A DNA stretch of 10,000 bases from Stramonita haemastoma (GCA_030674155.1 CM060316.1:84948008-84958007); one strand, 5' to 3'. Positions 1 to 7,136 are shown, counted from the first letter of the stretch. The notes: generated by a model not told the origin, from the letters alone. Translations and numbers: made by a program.

Positions 1-149
1 TTACACAGTAACATCCACTTCAGTCACTGCTGTCGAGAGCCCTGTTTAAAACTCTCACCTATTGTTACCGACGCCGGAGACTATCAACCAGTGAACCCTG
101 TCCACAATATGTCATAACAATAATATCAGCTAAGCTTCACTATGCGGCA

Positions 150-290
150 ATCGTCCCACGTGACCTAGACTGTAGGCCTAAATGCCACTGGACTGACCCA
201 CAACGAACCAGGAACGCTCACCGGAAATCACCATTTGACCCCTCTCCACAACTTCCGGAACAAAATTGATTGACGTCCGTCTCGGTTTCG
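150..290. promoter_or_regulatory. Promoter-like motif cluster (E-box, two ETS sites, CRE-like)
   Basis: Within about 120 bases there is a CACGTGAC E-box (157-164), an ETS-type CCGGAAAT (221-228), an ETS/GABP-type ACTTCCGG (251-258, the complement of CCGGAAGT) and a CRE-like TGACGTCC (271-278). The stretch also has more CpG than the AT-rich DNA that follows. This combination is typical of CpG-containing housekeeping promoters in animals. I see no TATA box or convincing first exon. A short ATG frame at 299-385 (28 codons, hydrophobic) follows but is too short to weigh. The direction of transcription cannot be told, and the gene could lie off the left edge. The motifs are seen; promoter activity is inference. 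Confidence 0.3.
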
Positions 291-299
291 GATCTCACA

Positions 300-1150
300 T
301 GAAACGTGTCTCCCTAGCTATATTGAGCTGTGCTGAAATGGCACACTTTTTTCTTCTTTTGATAGTAGGAACTATTTTGCTTTGACATTTGATAGTTGGT
401 GACTGAGAGATGATTATTCAGATAAAAAAAAATCTTGGAACTACCACCATCCTTTTTTCTGGGCTGTGAATTGCCACTGCACTCTTGACCTCTGGCCCAG
501 GCAAAAAGCTTTGTCAGTTATTGATGTGGGAAAAGTGCCACGGCCTACATTTAGATGTTATTATGCTTTGAAACGTTATGTTGAGACTGTCTTCAGCAAT
601 GACAAGTTCTTACCATAACACCTGTACCCTCTATCAAAGAGAAAACACACTCTACAGTCAGAGAATGGGTGCCTTTATGGCGAGTTATTTTGAAGAAGAA
701 AAATCGTGCACCCAAACTTCTCACCCAGTGTGTACTCCCACTGTGATTCCCAGGTGGGAAAAGTGAGAAAAGACTTGCATATTTTGGGTGATTCCAGTAC
801 ACTAGAATTCTTGACCTGCACTGTGTATTACACTAAGATTGCATGGTTTTCATTCATATATCTAACATTCAGGATTTTAATAGTGGAAAGTGTGACAAGC
901 ATTGAGCAGGGATGGGGAAATTGAGCAAAAGAGTAAATACAGAAGAGAAGGGAAGACGGAAAATGAAGGGGCAAAAAAGAAACGGGTGTATACAGAAAGC
1001 AAGAATACAGATTGTTTCCAAAGACAGATTTTTGAGAAAAAAATAGTTATAAGTAAGATTTGCATGGAAATCGGTATTTTCTCGTACATAAAGTTAACTG
1101 TTTCAACGTTTTGAGTCCAATGCTAAGTGTATACTTTAATATAGAAATGT
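300..1150. other. Unique non-coding DNA, no recognised gene
   Basis: AT-rich unique sequence. Only short unrelated open frames are present, with no recognisable protein motif. Small items include a TGTGGGAA Su(H)/RBPJ-type match at 525-532 and a 14-base inverted repeat (TTCCCA, GG, TGGGAA) at 747-760 that encloses a CAGGTG E-box. Neither is strong evidence of function. Confidence 0.6.
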
Positions 1151-1155
1151 AATTC

Positions 1156-1168
1156 CACACCACACACA

Positions 1169-1235
<67 letters not shown>
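1156..1235. repeat. (CA)n microsatellite
   Basis: Dinucleotide CA repeat, interrupted near its left end by CC steps (1160-1161 and around 1175-1176) and then uninterrupted to 1235. The right flank degenerates into CAA/CCA-rich DNA. Confidence 0.97.
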
Positions 1236-1238
<3 letters not shown>

Positions 1239-1480
1239 ACGAACAAACAAACACAAGCAACCACCCCCACCACCACACAAACACACCAACCACAACAACC
1301 TACACAAGTCACACACTAATCTTTTCGCCTACACATACACCCAAGTATTAAAAAAAACAACACAAGAACAGAAAAACAGAAACACAAGACGACCTCACGA
1401 AGGACAAGTAAGAAAGACAGAAAGAAAGAGGAGCCAAAAACGAACACAGTCAGCTGCACACAGGAAAGAGGAGAAGAGGT
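1236..1480. repeat. T-poor A/C- and purine-rich low-complexity tract
   Basis: This segment starts as ACAAACA/CCACCA-type degenerate CA sequence and becomes AAGA/AGGA purine-rich towards the right. By my count T makes up only about 18 of 245 bases, most of them at 1311-1350. No protein or repeat family is recognised. It joins the CA microsatellite on its left to the poly(A) on its right, so the whole 1156-1502 block is one strand-asymmetric unit. Confidence 0.75.
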
Positions 1481-1502
1481 AAAAAAAAAAAAAAAAAAAA
1501 AA
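1481..1502 (+). repeat. Poly(A) tract, 22 bases
   Basis: Twenty-two uninterrupted A bases follow the purine-rich tract. It could be the tail of an old retrotransposed copy on the + strand, but I find no matching target-site duplication and no AATAAA just upstream. A simple mononucleotide repeat is the safer reading. Confidence 0.9.
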
Positions 1503-2130
1503 GTAAAAAGGTCACCCCAGTTTCTCTGTAGATCCTTGGCTGCTCCATTTCATGGTTGGTTATAGTTCACCGAGCTTACTTCTGCTTCGTCAACATCTCT
1601 GTTAAGGGACTTTGGGGTGGGGTGGAGGGGCAAACTCTTAGTTCCCTCTGTGAGAACTCAAACTTGGCAGTTCACACACTGACACAGTGGGGAAGACAGG
1701 ACCACTAATAACTTTGTCTTTCTCCATTTTGATGGGATCACCTGTTTCTACAAATCTTTTACTACGAATTCAAGATTGATCATGATACATATTTGTCACA
1801 GTGTGAGATAGCGTGGCCATGGAAGAGAAAGTACTTCAAAGCTCAAGATAACTTTGAGGATTTATTCAGGCTTATCCTGGTTGAGGATGAGGAGGGGAGT
1901 GGGTGGTTGGAGTGACTGTTAATGATAGTGTGTGTATCAGCTGAAAGTGTTCGTATTGGCGTGGGGATATCAAACTAAGATCATACCTTTAGTGATAGCA
2001 GGTGTATCTTGCCACAGGGCGGTAAATAGGTCCAGATGTTGTGTATTAATTTTGATCTGTGTGTGGAATTTAGTACTGAACTTATATCACATTTGAGTGT
2101 TTGACCACAACTACAACTATACTACTTCTA
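1503..2130. other. Unique non-coding DNA with one G-quadruplex candidate
   Basis: Unique sequence without a supported gene. Four G-runs at 1606-1608, 1614-1617, 1619-1622 and 1627-1630, with loops of 5, 1 and 4 bases, satisfy the usual G3+N1-7 quadruplex pattern on the + strand. A second G-rich but weaker patch lies around 1888-1910. Confidence 0.6.
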
Positions 2131-2138
2131 CCACCACC

Positions 2139-2224
2139 ATACATACATACATACATACACATTACACACACATACATAGTGTGCACACACACAACGCTCT
2201 CGCGCCTGCGCAAACACACACATA
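2139..2224. repeat. (ATAC)n tetranucleotide repeat running into CA-rich DNA
   Basis: About five ATAC units at 2139-2158 are followed by interrupted CA dinucleotides with a short alternating CG-rich patch (CGCGCCTGCGC, around 2201-2211). This is simple-sequence DNA with no coding evidence. Confidence 0.85.
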
Positions 2225-2604
2225 AACCACATAATACAAGGAGTTTTTTTCTACTGAATGCAATCTGTTTTCAACCAAATAAGTCAAATTTTATTTTTTA
2301 AAATTCCATGCCCTGAATCAGCAAAAACAGTGAGATCAGATGAATCAGACAAAGCAATATGGATCAAAAAAATAGAACTTGACAAAACAATCAAAAACAT
2401 CGTCATCAGACGATATTGAATAGAACCAAATAGTCACACTAAACAACACAACTGAGAAAAAACACACACAAAAACAACCAACCAACCAACCTACCAAAAT
2501 AAGCAAAAGCTGAACCCAACAACGCCTTGCTGCAATGATTTGAACAACAGCCAATTGGCAGGCAGGCAGGTACATTACAAAATGATCGTCATGTCTCTTA
2601 CTCG
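2225..2604. other. A-rich non-coding stretch with small tetranucleotide repeats
   Basis: A-rich sequence containing a short (CAAC/AACC)n run at about 2475-2492 and a short (GGCA)n run at about 2559-2571. A 114-codon open frame exists on the - strand (2345-2689), but it runs across these repeats and into the minisatellite and has no recognisable domain. I treat it as chance. Confidence 0.6.
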
Positions 2605-2896
2605 TCCTACCCCAGATGCTACTAGGCCTAACAGGGAGGGACAGCATGGACACCCAGAGCGGCCGGAGACAAAGCATCAAGTGTGTCAATAGTGCCCCAC
2701 CTCATATGGTCCTACCTCAGATGTGTCCTACCCCAGATGCTACTAACAGGGAGGCACAGCACTGACGGACACCCTACCCGGAGAGGCCGGAGACAAAGCA
2801 TCAAGCGTGTCAATAGTGTCCTACCCTAGATGTTACTAACAGGAACAGCAGGGACACCCATAGTGGCCGGAGACAAAGTATCAGGTGTCTCAATAG
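2605..2896. repeat. Degenerate minisatellite, three units of about 78-93 bp
   Basis: Three related copies lie at 2605-2694, 2726-2818 and 2819-2896. Each begins TCCTACCCYAGATG, continues through TACTA...AACAGG and GACACCC, shares GGCCGGAGACAAAG and ends in TCAATAG. A fourth, truncated start (TCCTACCTCAGATG) lies at about 2710-2723 between units 1 and 2. Units 2 and 3 are directly adjacent. Copies differ by substitutions and small indels, so the array is not recent. It is unusually GC- and CpG-rich for its surroundings. I do not recognise the family. Confidence 0.85.
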
Positions 2897-3190
2897 ACCC
2901 GTCAACCTGCTCCCCTCCTCTCTCCCCCTTGAACTTGGGGGGTAAGTAGCTAGCCACCCGGGATAGGCCAGTAGCCAGTCACCCAGGAGTGCACGAAAGG
3001 GAAGGAGAAAGAGTGCTAGGGCGCTGGAGGAAGAATAAAGGTGAGGTGGGGCAGGGGAAAGGGAAGGGGGTGAAAGATCAGCAGCTTTTGTTCCGGGTGA
3101 GTCCTATGTCATAGGACGACAGAGGGATTGTCACACAGAAGGACATTCTTCACCAAGGTCAGCCAGGACACTGGAGCTGGTTATAGAAGC
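2897..3190. other. Purine-rich unique DNA with G-quadruplex candidate and palindrome
   Basis: C-rich at the left, then G/A-rich. G-runs at 3048-3051, 3054-3057, 3061-3063 and 3066-3070 form a compact + strand quadruplex candidate with loops of 2, 3 and 2 bases. An inverted repeat GTCCTATG-T-CATAGGAC occupies 3101-3117. A perfect donor-like GTAAGT is present at 2942, but no exon can be defined next to it. Confidence 0.6.
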
Positions 3191-3193
3191 CAG

Positions 3194-3370
3194 CCCCCCC
3201 CCCCCCCCACACACACACCACAGTAATACTAACACACATTAAAAAGCACACACACATCCCCCCACATACACAAATTCACATCACCAAATTCAGAAACTGC
3301 AAAGAACGCACTCGTAGAAATTTTAACAAAAACTGAATGCACATGCACACACAAAAATACACATGTATAC
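3194..3370. repeat. Poly(C) run followed by CA-rich low-complexity DNA
   Basis: Fifteen C bases (3194-3208) lead into ACACACAC (3209-3218) and then into scattered CA-rich sequence with short CACACACA patches to about 3370. On the - strand this is a 15-base G run. The exact length of such a homopolymer is prone to sequencing error. Confidence 0.85.
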
Positions 3371-3842
3371 CTTATTTTGAATTCTCACCATACATGCGTT
3401 CTAAGCAGCGTGAGTAAGTTCAAACTGTACTTTCCCGAACGCTTGTGCATATTGGCTTAGACCTTACACTTGCATTTACCACAAAACAGCAAAGGAGGAA
3501 GATTCACCAGCACCTCAGCCATGCCAACACGATACCAAACCACTAAAGATGAATCCAACAGGCAATACTCTCTTTCATTTGGAACCAAATGGAACCTTTG
3601 TAATATTCCATTTCTAAATCAATACTTCTATGGTCAGTATGAACGATTCGAAGTAATGAACAGTGTCACATTACGTAGGAGATTTTGCGCATTTGCTGTC
3701 TAGGCCGACAGTAGGCAGAGGAAGCCCATATAGCCGCCCAGTCCGCTGCAGTGCCTTTTCTTTTTTTTCAGTGACCAGTGCTTTAACATCAGTGCCCAGG
3801 TTGACAAGGTTGTACACATGCTGGAGAAAGTAAAAGGGTGTC
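3371..3842. other. Unique DNA ending in a possible splice acceptor
   Basis: Unique sequence. At 3754-3771 a pyrimidine tract (CCTTTTCTTTTTTTTCAG) forms a good-looking + strand 3' splice site. The frame starting at 3773 stays open up to the SINE insertion. The - strand across the same bases is open too, so the coding strand, if any, is undecided. A short inverted repeat CTGTC-TAGGCC-GACAG is at about 3697-3712. No domain is recognised. Confidence 0.45.
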
Positions 3843-3855
3843 CTATCACAGCACA
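3843..3855 (+). repeat. Left target-site duplication of SINE (13 bp)
   Basis: CTATCACAGCACA occurs here and again, identically, at 4137-4149 on the other side of the SINE. A perfect 13-bp direct repeat is the expected mark of target-primed reverse transcription by a LINE machinery. Confidence 0.9.
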
Positions 3856-4136
3856 AGCCGCCGCTGTGGCCTAGTGGTTAGGGCGTTGTACTCGTAATCT
3901 AAGGTTGCGGGTTCGATCCAGCTATTCCGCAATGGCGTTGTGCCTTGGAAAAGGCACTTTACGGCTATTTTCTCACCCACCCAGTGTAAAAGGGTACCAA
4001 CCTTGTGTTGGGGTTAACTCTGCGATAGACTGGCGTCCTATCCAGGGGGAGTCTATGACTCTCAGTCGCTTACCGCCACAGAAACCGGGATAACACCGCC
4101 TGATGAGCCTTATGGCTCGGACAGACTTTACTTTAA
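3856..4136 (+). mobile_element. tRNA-derived SINE, apparently full length (about 281 bp)
   Basis: The 5' head is tRNA-like. A GCCGCTG acceptor-like start at 3860-3866 is followed by an RNA polymerase III A box TGGCCTAGTGG (3867-3877), a CTCGTAA anticodon loop (anticodon CGT, hence tRNA-Thr-like) and a B box GTTCGATCC (3911-3919). After the B box the T arm no longer pairs, as usual in SINE heads. The body carries a 7-bp perfect hairpin GTGCCTT-GGAA-AAGGCAC (3940-3957), then conserved-looking blocks 'GTGTAAAAGGGTACC' and 'TGGCGTCCTATCCAGG'. These resemble shared cores of widespread animal SINEs and L2-like LINE tails. The 3' end has a second hairpin GAGCC-TTAT-GGCTC (4105-4118) and a CTTTACTTTAA tail. 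It is transcribed by Pol III and moved by a partner LINE. Perfect flanking direct repeats (3843-3855 and 4137-4149) define the ends. The exact family (for example a molluscan or MetaSINE-type group) cannot be fixed by eye. Confidence 0.92.
3860..3931 (+). promoter_or_regulatory. Internal Pol III promoter (A and B boxes) in tRNA-Thr-like SINE head
   Basis: A box TGGCCTAGTGG fits TRGYNNARNNG exactly and B box GTTCGATCC fits GWTCRANNC exactly, with 33 bases between them, within the tRNA range. The anticodon stem has one mismatch and the T stem is broken on its 3' side, so this is not a working tRNA gene. The promoter may still be active. Confidence 0.8.
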
Positions 4137-4149
4137 CTATCACAGCACA
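4137..4149 (+). repeat. Right target-site duplication of SINE (13 bp)
   Basis: Identical copy of the 13 bases at 3843-3855, directly after the CTTTAA tail of the SINE. Lack of divergence between the two copies suggests the insertion is not very old. Confidence 0.9.
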
Positions 4150-4922
4150 GCAAACCAACTTGTCCATAGAGACAGGCAAGCTGCATCTCTTAGGATGCCA
4201 TGTCATTCCCACCCCTACTGCATCACCTGAAGTACAATCTCAAAGTTCAACAGTATTCGTACTGGTGCTGAAATGACTGCCCTTTGAGTATCCCCAAAAC
4301 TACATAAAATTCTTTTTGTAATTGCTCTTCAGGGATGATTAAATGTGTTTGTCTTGACTATTCAGGTCAAAATTACTGTAACTTCAGTGATTTCTAAATT
4401 GTTGCTAGGTGTCTAAATACTGTTGGTATTATTTTGCTGTTACAATTGACCATGAACTCATCAGCGACACCATCTATAACTCCCGAGACATCTCGATGTA
4501 CTCACACTCTGTATCATCACTTCAAAATGGCGCTTTGCATACAAAAATCACGGAACAAAGCAAAAGAATTAATGTAACTTCGAAAATAAATCTGTAAGAA
4601 CTGCTTTGAGACTCTGAGACAATCTGTGGGGAAACGACATATACTCGCCACCCAAACAAAGAGTGTTGCTCTTTTCAGAGGTGTGTCCTGTAAACAGTAC
4701 AGGCTGCAACGTTACACCCAAAGGGAAAACAACAAAGGTCGCGCTGTCAAGACTTCAGCAGTAAGTCTGTCTACAGGGTAGTGGTGACTCATGTCCCTAC
4801 AGCACATACATCATTCTCTTTTATGCCAGTCATGCTATTACTCCTCCCTTCCCCTACCTTTACCATCATTTTCGCTTGTATGTTCGTCCACCTTCTACAA
4901 CTTGACTAGACTAACTAACCAG
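4150..4922. other. Unique non-coding DNA with palindrome; acts as possible intron
   Basis: AT-rich unique sequence without a supported gene. An inverted repeat CCTGTA-AACAG-TACAGG lies at 4687-4703, and a YY1-like AAAATGGCGC lies at 4524-4533. The right end (about 4838-4922) is pyrimidine-rich, has branch-point-like CTTGACT/CTAAC sequences and ends in CAG at 4920-4922. It could serve as the acceptor for the candidate exon that follows. Confidence 0.45.
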
Positions 4923-5045
4923 GGGATTGAATGTTTTTCCTGTCTACGTGTTAGACACTGTCATTCCGGCTGTGGTCCTGTAACTGAACACTCAGTGAGG
5001 TGCGGAGAGGGGAATTTTTGTTGTTGCTCATCGTTGTTTCAATAA
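4923..5045 (+). CDS. Candidate terminal exon of a small cysteine-rich (Ly6/three-finger-like?) protein
   Basis: Reading from the acceptor-like CAG at 4920-4922, the frame GGG ATT GAA TGT is open for 40 codons to TAA at 5043-5045. It holds eight cysteines spaced C-x2-C-x5-C-x3-C-x9-C-x5-C-C-C. The opening IECFSC resembles the LxCYxC start common in secreted or GPI-anchored Ly6/uPAR domains, where an intron often lies just before this motif. The closing NFCCC recalls their CC near the C-terminus. At 40 residues it is shorter than a full 70-80 residue three-finger domain, it lacks the terminal CN, and no signal-peptide exon was found. The stop overlaps an AATAAA (5041-5046). The upstream continuation of the frame (4791-4922) looks intronic, not coding. 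A chance frame or a decayed exon remains quite possible. Confidence 0.22.
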   Translation, partial: GIECFSCLRVRHCHSGCGPVTEHSVRCGEGNFCCCSSLFQ

Positions 5046-5816
5046 AGAGGGTCCTGTTCTTAGACCAAACAACCGAGGAAGAAGGGGCATTCTCCATTAG
5101 CCAAAAGCATGTTTCTGTCACGTCAGTAATGGCTCATGACAGACAATGTGGAAACTGCACCACAGACGGGTTCAGCATTTCGGGTAGTTTGATTTTATAG
5201 TTTATACTCTGAAGAAGGTTGGATGAACGGAGGAAAAGAATTTTATTCACATGCACAGAGTGCACACATGGTGCACAGCATTCGACACTCCCAATTTCAG
5301 TTAAACTGCCGAATTCAGTACCTTCTGCTAAAAGAAATCCCCACAAAATTAAGCATTAACGATTGTCAGAATTCAACAGTTAACGGTGAACAATTCTACT
5401 ATCTAACATCAGCCTTTCTGTTGGAGACAATACGATGTATACACACAATAAACGATCCATCCGACATTTTCCGATGTCCCATGCCAGATTCTGATGCAGC
5501 TTTTCTCACATTTTTAACTCTACCTCCAACCTAACAACAGTTCAAAAACAAAGGACAGTAGAAAAAAAAAACCCAATCAAAGCTACTCCACCAACGTTCT
5601 TTGTATAAATCTTTTCGTTAACTCTCCCCCAAATCTCTAAACGCATCAGTGGCTTACATCCTTTCCAAACAAGGAAACTAATTACGGGCTTTGAATGATA
5701 AAGCATGTTTTGAAGGATCCTGTACTGATGAAATGCAAAAAAGGATGTTTCCAGTTGTTCTTGCTGTAACTGGTGTAACTGTTAGGGTGCAAGAGGATGT
5801 GCGTGCGTACGTATGA
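5046..5816. other. Unique non-coding DNA, nothing recognised
   Basis: AT-rich sequence. A 103-codon open frame at 5223-5534 (+) has no recognisable domain, signal peptide or biased composition, and I judge it as chance. Three TGCAC(A) words occur at about 9-11 base spacing around 5252-5277. Confidence 0.5.
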
Positions 5817-5890
5817 ACATATAATATAATAATGATAAAATGGAGGCTTATATAGCGCGAATTCCCCAAAACATGGGCTCACCGCATAAG
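5817..5890. repeat. Fragment of an interspersed repeat with TTATATAGCGCG motif
   Basis: An AT-rich ATAATAATGAT-type lead is followed by GGAGGCTTATATAGCGCG and AATTCCCCAAAACATGGGCTCACCGC. From general familiarity, AAT-rich tails next to 'TTATATAGCGC' are common at the ends of dispersed repeats in molluscs and other marine invertebrates. The right boundary is unclear and no target duplication was found. The family is unknown. Confidence 0.5.
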
Positions 5891-6365
5891 TGTGTAGTAA
5901 TTATATGTGCGTCTTTGGTTGATTTTTATCGCTGTTTCCAATAGATCATGCTGGCCATTCTCAGTGAGCACAACCATTCTGCAGTGTTCAGGATTGAAGT
6001 GCACATGTCAAAGGAACGTAGGCTTCATTGTCTGATATAGTGGGGACGGGGTGGGGGTGGGGTGTTGGTCGGAAAGATGGAGGAAGCAGCAGTCGTCTTG
6101 GCAATATCTTGGCCATGAAATTCATACTGCAGCTCCCTGGGAGTGTGTGAGTGATCAAAAAACATGTGCGACCTTCTCGGTGTTTATGTTGCTGCATGTC
6201 TGCTTTGTCTTTACACACACCCCTCCCCGCCACACACACACAGAGTAGCCTGTGATGTACATACAGTCTTGTTTGCTCCTTGCTGCCTTGTTTCTGTCAA
6301 GCGCTTGTCTGATTATTTGTAACGAAAAGCACGCTTTAGCTGTGATGGAAAAACCAGCAGAAACA
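5891..6365. other. Non-coding DNA with strong G-quadruplex candidate and short CA repeat
   Basis: G-runs 6042-6045, 6048-6051, 6053-6057 and 6059-6062, with loops of 2, 1 and 1 bases, give a near-ideal quadruplex motif on the + strand. A short interrupted CA repeat with C-rich core is at about 6211-6242. Open frames here are short and unrecognised. Confidence 0.6.
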
Positions 6366-6374
6366 CGTGTGTGT

Positions 6375-6446
<72 letters not shown>

Positions 6447-6652
6447 GTGTGTGTGTGTGTGTGCGGTGTGTGTGTGTGTGTGTACGTGTGTGATGTGTGT
6501 GTGTGGTGTGTGTGTGTGTCTGTGTGTGTGTCTGTGTTTGTCTGTGTCAGTGTGAGTGTGTGTCTGTGTCAGTGTTAGTCTGTATGTCTGTGTCTGTGTC
6601 ATTGTGTCTGTGTCAGTGTGAGTCTGTGTGTCTGTCTGTGTGTCTGTGTGTG
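6366..6652. repeat. Long (GT)n microsatellite grading into GTCTGT variants
   Basis: The core is a pure (GT)35 at 6376-6445. To the right it is interrupted (TTGTG, GCGG, TACG, GATG) and grades into TCTGTG/TCAGTG variants to 6652. The word CTGTGTCAGTGT recurs near 6542, 6564 and 6608, so the variant part has partial higher-order repetition. Open frames through it, giving Cys/Val or Thr/His repeats, are artefacts of the repeat. Confidence 0.97.
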
Positions 6653-6924
6653 TTGGTTACCTGCATCTCAAAGTGTTGTTTCGGACGAAACAAAGGTGAT
6701 CATTAACATATTGTGTGTCCATGGCTATTCCGGTAACTGATTTTTGTCCTTAGCTTGCCGCAGTCTGTACAATAACCTACACTGTTAAAACCACTACTTG
6801 AACCCCGTTCCACCTCCCTTTATCCTTTACCCCCACCTAGTATCTCCCCCCCCCCTCAATTTCACACCAAAAGTATTAAATATAGACATAACATCAAGAT
6901 CAATTAGATATTTTGGAACAACGA
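6653..6924. other. Unique non-coding DNA with a C10 run
   Basis: No gene is supported. A C/T-rich patch at about 6800-6860 includes ten C bases at 6846-6855. Confidence 0.55.
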
Positions 6925-6990
6925 CAAAAAATCTGATTGTTTTCATAATCGCAGCAGCAAAAAATCAGATTATTTTTATAACCGTAGCAG
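6925..6990. repeat. 33-bp tandem duplication, two copies
   Basis: Copies 6925-6957 and 6958-6990 are directly adjacent and equal in length. Both start CAAAAAATC and end GCAG. They differ at five of 33 bases. Because of one substitution, AATCTGATT (6930-6938) in copy 1 and AATCAGATT (6963-6971) in copy 2 are also exact reverse complements, so the pair could fold as a short hairpin. The unit is a multiple of three, but changes are not concentrated at any codon position, which argues against coding constraint. Confidence 0.88.
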
Positions 6991-7136
6991 CATGGTTTTT
7001 TTCTTAACGCAAAATAATTTTTCAAAGTAGCTTAGTAAGATAACAAGTGCACGAGCAGATGATCCGAACCATTCTTTGTGATTTCTCAAAGATCTGTCCC
7101 CCCAGCTCTACACGCCACCACACCCCAAAAAGGAAA

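Noticed and set aside
1481..1502. Poly(A) tail of a processed pseudogene or LINE
   Set aside because: No flanking target-site duplication, no AATAAA close upstream and no coding remnant in the preceding sequence.
2345..2689. 114-codon open frame on the - strand
   Set aside because: It crosses short tetranucleotide repeats and the first minisatellite unit, is rich in Phe/Val/Cys from A-rich DNA on the other strand, and shows no domain.
2605..2896. CRISPR-like array
   Set aside because: The units are adjacent and drift along their whole length. There are no short identical repeats separated by unique spacers, and the context is eukaryotic.
2936..2950. Strong 5' splice donor G-GTAAGT
   Set aside because: A perfect donor hexamer, but no open frame or exon with an acceptor can be matched to it; such hexamers are common by chance.
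3860..3931. Functional tRNA-Thr (CGT) gene
   Set aside because: A and B boxes fit, but the 3' half of the T stem and the acceptor stem do not pair, and the sequence continues into a SINE body with target-site duplications.
5223..5534. 103-codon open frame on the + strand
   Set aside because: No recognisable motif, signal peptide or splice context. Its length is near what is expected by chance over 10 kb and six frames.
6252..6602. Cys/Val-rich and Thr/His-rich frames over the GT repeat
   Set aside because: Artefacts of a dinucleotide repeat. An apparent hydrophobic leader at 6252-6330 lies upstream, but the frame then runs only through GT repeat.
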